From Novosphingobium resinovorum (lineage in GTDB: Bacteria > Pseudomonadota > Alphaproteobacteria > Sphingomonadales > Sphingomonadaceae): a stretch of 64,000 nucleotides of DNA. Position numbers and translations under genes: made by a program. Positions 36,718 to 45,173 of the stretch are shown here, piece after piece. Under the pieces are notes generated by a model that was not told the origin of the DNA, did not search any database, and saw only the letters and a program-made list of their open reading frames with translations. The stretch spans positions 124,001 to 188,000 of the forward strand of contig NZ_BSFC01000011.1 of NCBI RefSeq assembly GCF_027922145.1. Reading direction: 5' to 3'. The stretch's first letter is position 1, and the number at the start of each line of letters is the position of its first letter.

Positions 36718-37401
36718 ATGGCAAGACCCACATATCTCACCTCCGAGGACCACGAGCGCATCCGCGCCGCCGTGGCCGAGGCCGAACTGCTCAGCTCGGG
36801 CGAGATCGTCACGATGCTGACCGACCGATCGGACGGCTACACCGACGTCGCGCTGGCGTGGTCGGCCTTCGTGGCGTTCCTGGCCCTCTCCGCGCTGGCG
36901 ATCGCGCCTGATTTCTACATGGGCCTCTACGACGCACTGATCGCCGACTGGGGCCATGAGTGGTCGCCCGGAATGATCCTCTCGCTGGCGCTGGGCGTGG
37001 CGACGATCAAGTTCGCGGGGATGACGCTGCTGCAGCTGTGGCAGCCGCTCAAGTTCTTCCTGATCCCGGCGCCCATCCGCACCACCCGCGTCCACGGCCA
37101 GGCCACCCGCGCCTTCCGCATGAGCGCGGAGCGGCGCACCACCGGGCGCACCGGCATCCTCATCTACATCTCGATGCGCGAACACCGCGTCGAGATCCTC
37201 GCCGACGAGGCCATCGCCAGCAAAGTCGAGCCCGGCACCTGGGCCGACGCCATCGCCGCGATGCTGGGCGAACTTCGCGAGGGCCGCACCGCCGACGCCA
37301 TGATCGCCGGCGTCGGCAAAGTCGGCGCGATCCTCTCCCTGCACGTCCCGCGCCTGCCGGACGACGTCAATGAACTGCCCGACGGAACCATCGAATTATG
37401 A
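36718..37401 (+). CDS. Second TPM domain protein, membrane-anchored
   Basis: A 227-residue protein whose N-terminus (LTSEDHERIRAAVAEAELLS, then GEIVTMLTDRSDGYTDVAL) begins a TPM-like fold. That fold is interrupted by two membrane helices (VALAWSAFVAFLALSALAIA and the region around 82-105) and resumes with RTGILIYISMREHRVEILAD. There is no signal peptide. It follows the secreted TPM protein by 3 bp, and its stop overlaps the Nudix gene start (ATGA). The pair may form one membrane complex with LemA. Confidence 0.88.
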   Translation: MARPTYLTSEDHERIRAAVAEAELLSSGEIVTMLTDRSDGYTDVALAWSAFVAFLALSALAIAPDFYMGLYDALIADWGHEWSPGMILSLALGVATIKFAGMTLLQLWQPLKFFLIPAPIRTTRVHGQATRAFRMSAERRTTGRTGILIYISMREHRVEILADEAIASKVEPGTWADAIAAMLGELREGRTADAMIAGVGKVGAILSLHVPRLPDDVNELPDGTIEL

Positions 37402-37946
37402 GCATGCCGGATCATTACGATGCCGACCACCCCGTCGAGACGATGTGGGAAGGCCGCTTCATCACCGCGAAGAAGAAGGGCCGCTGGGAATACGTCGGCC
37501 GCGCGCGCGGCATCCGTGCGGCGGTGATCCTGGCAATCGACCCGGAAGATCACGTCATCCTCGTCGACCAGTACCGCGTGCCGCTCGGCAAGCGCTGCAT
37601 CGAGCTGCCTGCAGGGCTCGTCGGCGACCATGACGATAATGCGGACGAGGACGCGAGCATCGCCGCCGCGCGCGAACTGGAAGAGGAAACCGGCTACCAC
37701 GCCGGACGCATGGAAACGGTAGGCGAGTTCTACTCCTCGCCCGGCATGGTGTCGGAGAGCTTCACCTTGTTCCGCGCGCACGATCTGGTGAAGGTCGGCG
37801 AAGGTGGCGGCGTCGATAGCGAGGACATCGTGGTGCACCGCGTGCCGCTTTCGGGGCTTGCACAGGCGCTCGAAACGTGGCGCGGCGAAGGTTACGCGAT
37901 CGACGTGAAGATGCTCACGCTGCTCGGCCCCTCCATCCTCGGCTGA
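37398..37946 (+). CDS. Nudix hydrolase (ADP-ribose pyrophosphatase-like)
   Basis: A 182-residue Nudix protein. It resembles the ADP-ribose pyrophosphatase group by length and by the strand RAAVILAIDPEDHVILVDQY before ELPAGLVG. The Nudix box reads EDASIAAARELEEETGYH; the E-x7-REL-x-EE part is intact, but two extra residues lie between the leading Gly and the first Glu, so the loop is unusual. It would hydrolyse ADP-ribose or related nucleoside diphosphates. Its start overlaps the TPM stop by 4 bp. Confidence 0.92.
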   Translation: MSMPDHYDADHPVETMWEGRFITAKKKGRWEYVGRARGIRAAVILAIDPEDHVILVDQYRVPLGKRCIELPAGLVGDHDDNADEDASIAAARELEEETGYHAGRMETVGEFYSSPGMVSESFTLFRAHDLVKVGEGGGVDSEDIVVHRVPLSGLAQALETWRGEGYAIDVKMLTLLGPSILG

Positions 37947-37947
37947 C

Positions 37948-38184
37948 ATGCGCACCAGCCCCGGCGTCTGCCAGCGCAAAGCGCGCCACGCCAGCGAGGC
38001 CGAGGCGCTGGACGTCGCCGCGCGGGCGCCCTTCCTCCTGCGTCCGTACAAGTGCGGGCTGTGCCGCAAGTATCACCTCACCAGCCGGACCAAGGGCATG
38101 AAGCTGCCAAAGTTCGAACTGGAGAGGCGATCGAGTAATTCCTCCCCGAGCTTGTCTCGGGGAGGTGGCAGCCCGAAGGGCTGA
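37948..38184 (+). CDS. Small hypothetical protein with repeat-derived C-terminus
   Basis: A 78-residue basic protein starting 2 bp after the Nudix stop. Its core PFLLRPYKCGLCRKYHLTSR has a CxxC and a His that could bind zinc. The last 17 or so codons (from about residue 62, NSSPSLSRGGGSPKG) and the stop are contributed by the left arm and centre of R2 copy 2. The ancestral stop was probably lost when the repeat inserted. Function unknown. Confidence 0.65.
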   Translation: MRTSPGVCQRKARHASEAEALDVAARAPFLLRPYKCGLCRKYHLTSRTKGMKLPKFELERRSSNSSPSLSRGGGSPKG

Positions 38185-38269
38185 CGGAGGGGGGCATTTC
38201 CGGAACTCGCCCCCTCCACCACCCGCTGCGCGGGTGGTCCCCCTCCCCGAGCAAGCTCGGGGAGGAATT
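38137..38269. repeat. Four-hairpin palindromic repeat, family R2, copy 2
   Basis: Outer arms begin AATTCCTCCCCGAGC and mirror each other with one base of length difference. Each arm is itself a hairpin (CCCCGAGC...GCTCGGGG on the right). The centre has AGCCCGAAGGGCT and CACCCGCTGCGCGGGTG stems. It overlaps the end of the small gene at 37948 and ends 5 bp before the mmsB stop codon. Confidence 0.85.
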
Positions 38270-38273
38270 TTCC

Positions 38274-39143
38274 TCACAGCGTCGTGAAGATCGCGCCGAA
38301 GTCCTTGCCGCCGTTGCCGGCATCGACGAAGGCTTCGTAGATCTTCGTCGCGTGCTCGCCCATCGGCACAGTGGCGCCCGCCGTCTCAGCGCCGCCAATG
38401 GCGAGACGCAGATCCTTGAGCATCAGCGCCGAGGCGAAACCGCCCGCATAGCCATTGTCCGCCGGGCTGGCCGCGCCGACGCCCGGTGCCGGGGTATAGT
38501 CGTTGAGCGACCAGCAGTAGCCGGTGGACTTCGAGCTGATCTCGTAGAACTTCTGCGGATCGAGGCCCGCCTTCTCGGCCAACGCCAGTGCCTCGCAGGT
38601 GCCGATCATGTGGACCGCGAGCAGCATGTTGTTGCACATCTTGGCAACCTGGCCCGCGCCGCTCTCGCCCGCGAGAATGACGGCTTTGGCCATCGGTTCG
38701 AGCACCACCTTCGCCTTCTCGAACGTGGCTGCCGGACCGCCCACCATGAAAGTGAGCGTGCCGCCGTTGGCCGCCGCGATGCCGCCCGAGACCGGGGCAT
38801 CGACCATCTCGTAGCCCGCAGCCGTCGCCAGCTCGGCCACTTCGCGCGCCGTGGCGAGGTCGATGGTCGAGCAGTCGAGGAACAGCGCGCCCGCCGGAGC
38901 CTTGCCGATCACGTCGGCGGTGTAGACCGCCTTCACGATGCCGCCGTTGGGCAGCATGGTGACGACGGCATCGGCATCCTTCACCGCGTCGGGGACGGCG
39001 GTGTAGGTGGCGCAGCCGTTCTCGGCCGCCTTGGCCAGCGCGTCGGCGGACAAGTCGAAGGCGTGGACTTCGTGGCCCGCCTTGACGAGGTTTGCGGCCA
39101 TGCCGCCGCCCATATTGCCCAGGCCGATGAATGCGATCTTCAT
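38274..39143 (-). CDS. mmsB: 3-hydroxyisobutyrate dehydrogenase
   Basis: A 289-residue NAD-dependent dehydrogenase oxidising 3-hydroxyisobutyrate to methylmalonate semialdehyde in valine catabolism. The N-terminal fingerprint is IGLGNMGGGMAANLVKAGHE, the substrate loop is DAPVSGGIAAANGGT, and the catalytic Lys is in GAGQVAKMCNNMLL near 170. It is the last gene of the minus-strand operon with the dehydrogenase, hydrolase and hydratase genes, separated from the hydratase by a palindromic repeat. Length and motifs are normal. Confidence 0.96.
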   Translation of the reverse strand: MKIAFIGLGNMGGGMAANLVKAGHEVHAFDLSADALAKAAENGCATYTAVPDAVKDADAVVTMLPNGGIVKAVYTADVIGKAPAGALFLDCSTIDLATAREVAELATAAGYEMVDAPVSGGIAAANGGTLTFMVGGPAATFEKAKVVLEPMAKAVILAGESGAGQVAKMCNNMLLAVHMIGTCEALALAEKAGLDPQKFYEISSKSTGYCWSLNDYTPAPGVGAASPADNGYAGGFASALMLKDLRLAIGGAETAGATVPMGEHATKIYEAFVDAGNGGKDFGAIFTTL

Positions 39144-39151
39144 GGAATATC

Positions 39152-39258
39152 TCCCCTCCCGTTTGCGGGAGGGGCCGGGGGTGGGCCTTCTCCCGAAACT
39201 AATGGTGGACCTGTCTAAATCAGGCCCACCCCTGCCCCCTCCCGCAAGCGGGAGGGGA
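39152..39258. repeat. Inverted repeat, family R5
   Basis: Arms of about 37 bp (39152-39188 and 39222-39258), beginning TCCCCTCCCGTTTGCGGGAG, pair with about three mismatches. Each arm begins with its own CTCCCG/CGGGAG hairpin. It lies inside the valine operon between the enoyl-CoA hydratase stop and the mmsB start. Confidence 0.8.
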
Positions 39259-39266
39259 ATGCGACG

Positions 39267-40052
39267 TTACTTGCCCTTCCACACCCCGGGGCGCTTCTCG
39301 ACGAAGGCGGCCATGCCTTCGGCCTTGTCCTCGGTCGCGGTCAGCACCTGGAACATGCGGCGCTCCAGCACGAGGCCGGTGTCGAGCGTGGTCTCGAAGG
39401 CGAGGTTGACCATTTCCTTGTTCATGGTCGCGGCGAGCGGCGGCATCGCGGCGATCGTCGCGGCCGACTTCAGCGCCGTCTCCAAGAGGTCTGCGAGCGG
39501 CACGACCTGGCTGACGAGGCCCGAACGCTCCGCCTCGGCGGCGTCCATCATGCGGCCGGTGAGGCACATGTCCATGGCCTTCGACTTGCCGACGGCGCGG
39601 GTCAGGCGCTGCGATCCGCCCATGCCGGGAGCAACGCCCAGCTTGATCTCGGGCTGGCCGAACTTCGCGTTTTCCGAAGCGATGATGAAGTCCGCCATCA
39701 TCGCCAGCTCACACCCACCGCCCAGCGCGAAGCCGTTGACGGCCGCGATCCAGGGTTTGCGGGTGGTCTTGACGACCTGGCTGGTCCAGCCGGCGAAGAA
39801 GTCCTCCGAATAGAACTCGGCGCTGGGCTTGTCGGACATCTCCTTGATGTCGGCGCCCGCCGCGAAGGCCTTCTCGCCCGAACCGGTGATGACCGCGCAG
39901 CCCTGCGACTTGTCGGCCTCGAAGGCGGCGAACGCCTCGATCAGCTCAACCAGAACCTTCGAGTTCAGCGCGTTGAGCGCCTGCGGACGGTTGAGCGTAA
40001 TGAGCGTGACGCCGCCCTTCTGCTCGACCAGGATCGTTTCGTAAGTGCTCAT
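39267..40052 (-). CDS. Enoyl-CoA hydratase
   Basis: A 261-residue crotonase-fold enzyme. The oxyanion-hole segments are [14 protein letters not shown] and the region around [19 protein letters not shown]. The catalytic Glu pair is expected in that region and in [20 protein letters not shown]. In this operon it probably hydrates methacrylyl-CoA in valine degradation, though broad short-chain activity is likely. Its start codon overlaps the stop of the HIBYL-CoA hydrolase gene (ATGA), so translation is coupled. Confidence 0.95.
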   Translation of the reverse strand: MSTYETILVEQKGGVTLITLNRPQALNALNSKVLVELIEAFAAFEADKSQGCAVITGSGEKAFAAGADIKEMSDKPSAEFYSEDFFAGWTSQVVKTTRKPWIAAVNGFALGGGCELAMMADFIIASENAKFGQPEIKLGVAPGMGGSQRLTRAVGKSKAMDMCLTGRMMDAAEAERSGLVSQVVPLADLLETALKSAATIAAMPPLAATMNKEMVNLAFETTLDTGLVLERRMFQVLTATEDKAEGMAAFVEKRPGVWKGK

Positions 40053-41092
40053 AGGGGCTTCCATTCCTCTTCGGGGGAAAGCGGCGCGAAGATCGCGTCC
40101 AGCATCTCTTCGGTCACGCCTCCGGGCGTAGCCGGGTTCCATTGCGGGTTCTGGTCCTTGTCGACGATGACCGCACGCACGCCCTCGGCAAAGTCGGGCA
40201 GGACCAGCACGCGGCCGCCGAGGCGGTATTCCATCGCCATGTTCTGAGCGAACGTCTCCAGCCCCAGCGAGGCTTCGAGCTGGCGCAGCGAGACCTTGCA
40301 GGCCTGCGGGCTCTTGGTGCGCAGGGTGGCGAGTTCCTTCGCCGCCCATTCGCCGCCATCGCTTTCGAGCGAGGCCAGCACCTGCTCCAGCGTGTCGAAG
40401 GCGAAGTGCTTGCGGATCGCGCCCGCATTGGCGGCAACCTTCGGTTCGGGCGCCTTGACCGAGAGCGCGGCGAGGACTTCCGCGATGTCGTCACCCACGG
40501 CGATCCGGCTCTTGGCCTCGACCAGCGCTTCGGAGGGTAGGTAATGGGTGGAAAGGCCAGCCCAAAGGCATTCCGCGCCGTCGAAGCGCGCGCCGGTCAG
40601 TGCCAGGAACTGCCCCACGCGGCCGTCGAGGCGCGAGAGATACCAGCCGCCGCCGACGTCAGGGAACAGGCCGATCCCGGTCTCGGGCATGGCGTAGCGG
40701 GTGTTCTCGGTCGCCACGCGGTACTTGGCGGGCTGCGAGATGCCGACGCCGCCGCCCATGGTGATGCCGTCCATGAAGGCGACGATCGGCTTGTCGTACG
40801 TGAACAGCTGGTGGTTGAGGCGGTATTCCTCGAAAAAGAACCTGCGCCCTTCGACGCCGCCGTCGTTCAGCGCGGAATGGCGCAGCAGGTTGATGTCGCC
40901 GCCCGAGCAGAAGCCGCGCCCTTCGGCGTGGTCGATCAGGACGACTTCCACGGCGTCGTCGGTGGCCCACGCGGCCAGCTGCGCGCTCATCGCCTCGCAC
41001 ATGGCAAGGGTCAGCGCGTGGATCGCCTTGGGGCGGTTGAGCGAGATGATCCCTGCGACGCCTTCGCGCCGGAACAGCACTTCGTCAGTCAT
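40049..41092 (-). CDS. 3-hydroxyisobutyryl-CoA hydrolase
   Basis: A 347-residue crotonase-superfamily thioesterase releasing 3-hydroxyisobutyrate from its CoA ester in valine catabolism. The length is greater than plain hydratases. The segments [25 protein letters not shown] and [18 protein letters not shown] [20 protein letters not shown] are diagnostic of the HIBCH group. It sits between the acyl-CoA dehydrogenase (9-bp gap) and the enoyl-CoA hydratase (4-bp overlap), giving consecutive pathway steps in one operon. Confidence 0.94.
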   Translation of the reverse strand: MTDEVLFRREGVAGIISLNRPKAIHALTLAMCEAMSAQLAAWATDDAVEVVLIDHAEGRGFCSGGDINLLRHSALNDGGVEGRRFFFEEYRLNHQLFTYDKPIVAFMDGITMGGGVGISQPAKYRVATENTRYAMPETGIGLFPDVGGGWYLSRLDGRVGQFLALTGARFDGAECLWAGLSTHYLPSEALVEAKSRIAVGDDIAEVLAALSVKAPEPKVAANAGAIRKHFAFDTLEQVLASLESDGGEWAAKELATLRTKSPQACKVSLRQLEASLGLETFAQNMAMEYRLGGRVLVLPDFAEGVRAVIVDKDQNPQWNPATPGGVTEEMLDAIFAPLSPEEEWKPL

Positions 41093-41101
41093 GACGGCCC
41101 C

Positions 41102-42244
41102 TTACTTGACGAGTTCGCGGCCGACGATCATGCGCATGACCTCGTTGGTGCCTTCGAGGATGCGATGGACGCGCAAGTCGCGCCAGAAGCGCTCGATCGG
41201 ATAGTCCTTGAGATAGCCATAGCCGCCGAAGACCTGCAGTGCGCGGTCCACCACCGAGGAGCCGGTGTCGGTCGCGATCAGCTTGGCCATGGCGGAGAAG
41301 CGCGTCTTGTCGGGCGCTCCCGCCGTCACCTTGGCGGCGGCGAGGTAGAGCAGCGCGCGGGCGGCCTCCAGTTCGGCGGCCATGTCGGCGAGGCGGAACT
41401 GGGTGTTCTGGAACTCGGCGATCGGCTGGTCGAACTGCTTGCGGTCCTTGGCATACTGCACCGCCTCGTCGAGGCAGCGCTGCGCTCCGCCGAGCGAGCA
41501 GGCGCCGATGTTGAGGCGGCCGCCGTCCAGGCCCGCCATCGCGAACTTGAAGCCGTCACCCTCGGCGCCGACGCGGTTCTCGGCCGGGATGCGCGCGTCT
41601 TCGAAGACGACCTGCGCGGTGGGCGAGCTGTTCCACCCCAGCTTCTTCTCCGGCGCACCGAAGCTGACGCCGGGGGTGTCCTTGTCGACCACGAAGCACG
41701 AGATGCCGCGCGACTTGTGCTCGCCGGTGCGGGCCATGACGACGTAGACGTCGTTGACGCCGGCGCCCGAAATGAACTGCTTGGTGCCGTTGAGGACGTA
41801 GTGGTCGCCATCCAGCCGCGCCGTCGTCTTGAGCGCCGCCGCGTCCGATCCCGAGCCCGGTTCGGTCAGGCAGTAGGACGCGATCTTCTCCATCGACACG
41901 AGATCGGGCAGGTAGCGGTCCTTGAGCTGCTGGTCGCCGAATTTGTCGATCATCCACGCGCCCATGTTGTGGATCGAGATATAGGCGCTGGTCGCCGGGC
42001 AGCCGTAGGACATGGCCTCCATGATGAGCGCCGCGTCAAGGCGGCCAAGACCGATGCCGCCGCTTTCCTCGGACACGTAGATCGCGCCGAAGCCCAGTTC
42101 GCCCGCGGCCTTCCAGACGTCGACGGGATAGTGATGCTTCTCGTCCCACTCCGCCGCGAAGGGGGTGATCCGGTCGGCGGTGAACCGCTGCGCCGTTTCC
42201 TGGATCGCGAGCTGGTCTTCGGTGAGGCCAAACTGTTCGGTCAT
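41102..42244 (-). CDS. Acyl-CoA dehydrogenase (isobutyryl-CoA type)
   Basis: A 380-residue FAD flavoprotein introducing a double bond into acyl-CoA. The motif YCLTEPGSGSDAAALKTTA lies mid-protein, with FISGAGVNDVYVVMARTG after it. The C-terminal RILEGTNEVMRMIVGRELVK carries the catalytic Glu near 366. Heading an operon with HIBYL-CoA hydrolase and 3-hydroxyisobutyrate dehydrogenase, it is most likely isobutyryl-CoA dehydrogenase. Electrons would go to ETF, not encoded here. The start MTEQFGLTEDQLAI is typical. Confidence 0.95.
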   Translation of the reverse strand: MTEQFGLTEDQLAIQETAQRFTADRITPFAAEWDEKHHYPVDVWKAAGELGFGAIYVSEESGGIGLGRLDAALIMEAMSYGCPATSAYISIHNMGAWMIDKFGDQQLKDRYLPDLVSMEKIASYCLTEPGSGSDAAALKTTARLDGDHYVLNGTKQFISGAGVNDVYVVMARTGEHKSRGISCFVVDKDTPGVSFGAPEKKLGWNSSPTAQVVFEDARIPAENRVGAEGDGFKFAMAGLDGGRLNIGACSLGGAQRCLDEAVQYAKDRKQFDQPIAEFQNTQFRLADMAAELEAARALLYLAAAKVTAGAPDKTRFSAMAKLIATDTGSSVVDRALQVFGGYGYLKDYPIERFWRDLRVHRILEGTNEVMRMIVGRELVK

Positions 42245-42272
42245 CTCTATCCCTGTTTCGTCATGGGCGCTG

Positions 42273-42785
42273 TCATCCGCAGCGGGTGTATGTAAGCGGT
42301 CCCGGCATCGCGTCCTTGCCGTAGTCCCGCCGGATCATCGTCTTGCCATCGTCCTGCACGTCGAGGACGACGTCGTTGGTCCAGCTCTGGCCTTCGCCGG
42401 TGTAGTCGAAGGTGCCCCGGATGCGGCTTTCGCCGGCTTCCTTGATCTCGCCCAGCTTGGCCACCGACTCGTAGAACTTGAGCTGGTCGGCCGAGACTTC
42501 GAGCAGGCCCTTCGCATCACCCTTGGTGCTGGTGCAGTCCGCAGGGACGAGGCCCCAGCGGCCGCGGATCGTCTCGGGGATTTCCGATGCGCTCGCCCCC
42601 TTATCTGCACCGAGGCCGCCAGCATCGAGCCCCGCTTCGCTCGCCTCGACCGGGGCGGGCGATTCCTGGAACACTTCCTCGGTCTCGGTCGGCGCCGCCG
42701 TGGTGGCGGTGGCGTCAGGCTGCTTCGAGCAGGCACCCAGCGCCAGCGCGGCGGTCAGGGCAAGAAAGGGAAGCGTGCGGGTCAT
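42273..42785 (-). CDS. Putative lipoprotein, unknown function
   Basis: A 170-residue exported protein with a lipoprotein signal and lipobox LGACSK (cleavage before Cys19). A Thr/Glu/Pro-rich linker follows (20-65), then a compact domain (about 70-170) with IPETIRGRWGLVPADCTSTK and DGKTMIRRDYGKDAMPGPLT. The two remaining Cys could form a disulfide. It lies between the valine operon and the acylating aldehyde dehydrogenase on the same strand. I do not recognise the domain. Confidence 0.8.
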   Translation of the reverse strand: MTRTLPFLALTAALALGACSKQPDATATTAAPTETEEVFQESPAPVEASEAGLDAGGLGADKGASASEIPETIRGRWGLVPADCTSTKGDAKGLLEVSADQLKFYESVAKLGEIKEAGESRIRGTFDYTGEGQSWTNDVVLDVQDDGKTMIRRDYGKDAMPGPLTYTRCG

Positions 42786-42859
42786 CGGTCATCTCCATGC
42801 GCGGCACCGGATAAAGGTGCTGGAACGCTCCACCCCTCTACCCGGTTGCCGCACGAAGA

Positions 42860-44284
42860 TCAGCCCACCAGTGCGATGATATCCTTGCCGAACAGCGCTT
42901 CGTCCGACGGGATCACCTTGTGCTGCGCCAGCGGCTTCGACACCCAGGTCTCGTTGATGAGATCGCGCCACGTCACGTTGTTGTTGGTGCCGTTGCCGCC
43001 CCACGAACCGCAGCCCAGCGAGAAGGTCTGGCGCATGCCGTTCCACACGTTGCCCGAGTTCGAGGCCGACTGCGGCTGGTTCACCATCACGCGGCTGGTC
43101 TTGGTGCCTTCGGCCAGCTTCATGATGTTGGCGTCGCTCTGCGAATAGATGCCGCAGGAGTGGCCCTGGCCCTGATAGCCCTGGATGGCGTTGGTCAGGC
43201 GGATCGCCTCGTCGATGTCCTTGGCGCGGTAGAGCGCCATGGTGACGGTCATCTTCTCGCCCGAGAACTTGTAGTCCGGGCCGTAGCCGGTTTCGGGCAC
43301 GATGAAGAAGGCGGTGCCTTCAGGGATCGCGAAGCCGGCATAGTCGGCGATGAACTGCGCGGACTGGGCGACGACCTTGGCGTTGATGTGCTCGCCGTCT
43401 TCCCAGATCGCGTTCTGCAGCTTGGTCTTGTTCTCACCCTCGATGATGAAGCCGCCCTTGGCCTTCAGCTTTTCGAGCATGGTGTCGTAGATCGCGTCGA
43501 GCAGGATCACCGCATTGTCCGACGAGCACGAAGCGGCATAGTCCAGCGTCTTCGACAGCAGGATCTTGGCGGCGGCGTCATCGAGGTCGGCGGTGTCGTC
43601 GACGGTGATGACCGCGTTGCCCACGCCGACGCCCAGCGCCGGGGTGCCCGAGGAGTAGGCCGCCTTCACCATCGGCGTGCCGCCGGTGGCGAGGATGCGG
43701 TCGCACTGCTTCATGACTTCGTTGGTCTTTTCGACCGAGGGCTGCTCGATCGGGATCACGAGGTCGGCGGGCGCACCCATCTTGACCAGTGCATCGCGCA
43801 TCAGGTTGCAGATCTTGGCGTTGATGAACTTGGCGCGCGGGTGCGGGCAGATGATGATCGAGTTGCGGCCCTTGACCGCGCTGATCGCCTTGATGACCGG
43901 GGTGGCCTCGGGGTTGGTCGAGGGCGAGAGCGCACCGATCACGCCGACGGGCTTCGCCAGCTTGACGATGTTGCGCTCGGGGATCTCGTCGATAATGCCG
44001 ACCGACTTGTCGTCGATGATGTCGTAAAGGGTGGCGCGGGTCTTGACCGAGATCTTCTTGAACTTGCCCTCGTAGTTGCCGAGCTGGGTTTCCTCGACGG
44101 TCTCGCGGGCGATTTCCTCGTCCATGCCGGGCTTGCACACGGCGTAGACCATGCCGCGGATCCAGGTATCGACCTGCTCCTGCGTGGCGTTCTCGATCTG
44201 CGCCTGCGCGGCGCGCGAACGGGCGACCAGTTCGGCGACTTCGGCGGCGACGGGGGTTTCGGCGATCAGTTCGGCAGTAGCCAT
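42860..44284 (-). CDS. CoA-acylating aldehyde dehydrogenase
   Basis: A 474-residue aldehyde dehydrogenase of the CoA-acylating EutE/AdhE/sulfoacetaldehyde-dehydrogenase group, converting an aldehyde plus CoA and NAD(P)+ to acyl-CoA. The catalytic Cys is in DYAASCSSDNAVIL. SPSTNPEATPVIKAI, ICPHPRAKFINAK and GCGSWGGNGTNNNVTWRDL are characteristic, the last recalling sulfoacetaldehyde dehydrogenases. I use the second ATG (44284), 8 bp after AAGGGA, instead of the one at 44290. No alcohol dehydrogenase or microcompartment gene is adjacent. The substrate is uncertain. Confidence 0.9.
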   Translation of the reverse strand: MATAELIAETPVAAEVAELVARSRAAQAQIENATQEQVDTWIRGMVYAVCKPGMDEEIARETVEETQLGNYEGKFKKISVKTRATLYDIIDDKSVGIIDEIPERNIVKLAKPVGVIGALSPSTNPEATPVIKAISAVKGRNSIIICPHPRAKFINAKICNLMRDALVKMGAPADLVIPIEQPSVEKTNEVMKQCDRILATGGTPMVKAAYSSGTPALGVGVGNAVITVDDTADLDDAAAKILLSKTLDYAASCSSDNAVILLDAIYDTMLEKLKAKGGFIIEGENKTKLQNAIWEDGEHINAKVVAQSAQFIADYAGFAIPEGTAFFIVPETGYGPDYKFSGEKMTVTMALYRAKDIDEAIRLTNAIQGYQGQGHSCGIYSQSDANIMKLAEGTKTSRVMVNQPQSASNSGNVWNGMRQTFSLGCGSWGGNGTNNNVTWRDLINETWVSKPLAQHKVIPSDEALFGKDIIALVG

Positions 44285-44679
44285 GTGCATCTTCCCTTAG
44301 ATTTCTGCGCGCAGGTGCCCAGCAGACCCTGCGTTTACGCTGGCATCCGGATCACCCCTCGTTCCCCGAGTTAGGCGATCCGACACACCTTGCTCACCTG
44401 CACCTTTGGCGAGGCCTGCGCAAGTTTAATTAACCGAGCGATTAAATCGTAAGGTTGCAAAAACATCATCTTGATGCGCAGATCACGCAATGATCGATGG
44501 CCGGAGGATTTGCCCGAGAATAGTCGTCGCCCCTTGCCCGGCACAGGGGTTCCGGGCAGTAGAGGGCCGCAATATCGCGGAGGCGCTCCAGACCGGAGAT
44601 GCCCGCCCGATTTCGACACAACCAAGATAGCCGGGTGGGCGGGGGTCGCCGCCGGGGCAATGGAAAAGGTGACAGGCGC
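44285..44679. other. Intergenic region between divergent genes
   Basis: These 395 bp separate the acylating aldehyde dehydrogenase (leftward) from flavin reductase (rightward) and must carry both promoters. I see no convincing coding frame or RNA. A short AT-rich dyad lies at 44425-44446. Confidence 0.6.
44425..44446. promoter_or_regulatory. AT-rich dyad, possible operator
   Basis: TTTAAT and ATTAAA half-sites with a 10-bp spacer stand out in this GC-rich region, about 140 bp upstream of the aldehyde dehydrogenase start. They could form an operator or part of a promoter. The evidence is only symmetry and base composition. Confidence 0.25.
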
Positions 44680-45168
44680 GTGAGTGAGACGATCGATCCG
44701 GCAGAATTCCGCAAGGTGCTCGGCAGCTATCCCACCGGTGTCTGCGTCATCACCGCGCTGGACGAGGGCAAGCCCGCCGGCATGGTCGTCGGCAGCTTCA
44801 CTTCGGTCTCGCTCGACCCGCCGCTGGTCGGCTTCTTCCCCGACAAGTCGTCGACTTCGTGGCCGCTGATCGAGAAGGCTGGCCACTTCTGCGTCAACGT
44901 CATGGCCAGCGACCAGGGGCCGGTCTGCAAGGCCGTCAGCGCCAAGGGTGACGCCAAGTTCGTCGGTGTGGAATATGCGGTTTCCGAGCACAACCTGCCA
45001 GTCATCGCCGACTCGATCGCCGCGATCGAGTGCAAGCTCTACTCGGTGACCGAAGCGGGCGATCACTGGTTCGTGCTCGGCCAGATCCTGCGTATGGAGA
45101 CCGTGCGCGAGGACGAACCGATGCTGTTCCACCGCGGCCGCTACGGCAGCTTCGCGGAGAAGATGTAA
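44680..45168 (+). CDS. Flavin reductase family protein
   Basis: A 162-residue FMN-binding split-barrel protein of the HpaC/flavin reductase-like family. Typical segments are FRKVLGSYPTGVCVITALDE, GMVVGSFTSVSLDPPLVGFF and HFCVNVMASDQGPVCKAVS. Such proteins reduce FMN or FAD with NAD(P)H and hand it to a monooxygenase. The start is a GTG at 44680 preceded by AAGGTGA. It heads a plus-strand run of catabolic genes that includes a luciferase-like oxidoreductase 1.8 kb downstream, a candidate partner. Confidence 0.9.
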   Translation: MSETIDPAEFRKVLGSYPTGVCVITALDEGKPAGMVVGSFTSVSLDPPLVGFFPDKSSTSWPLIEKAGHFCVNVMASDQGPVCKAVSAKGDAKFVGVEYAVSEHNLPVIADSIAAIECKLYSVTEAGDHWFVLGQILRMETVREDEPMLFHRGRYGSFAEKM

Positions 45169-45173
45169 GGGTT

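Noticed and set aside
40544..42295. 583-codon plus-strand frame opposite the acyl-CoA dehydrogenase operon
   Set aside because: The minus-strand genes are clearly real and overlap in operon fashion; the plus frame shows no domain.
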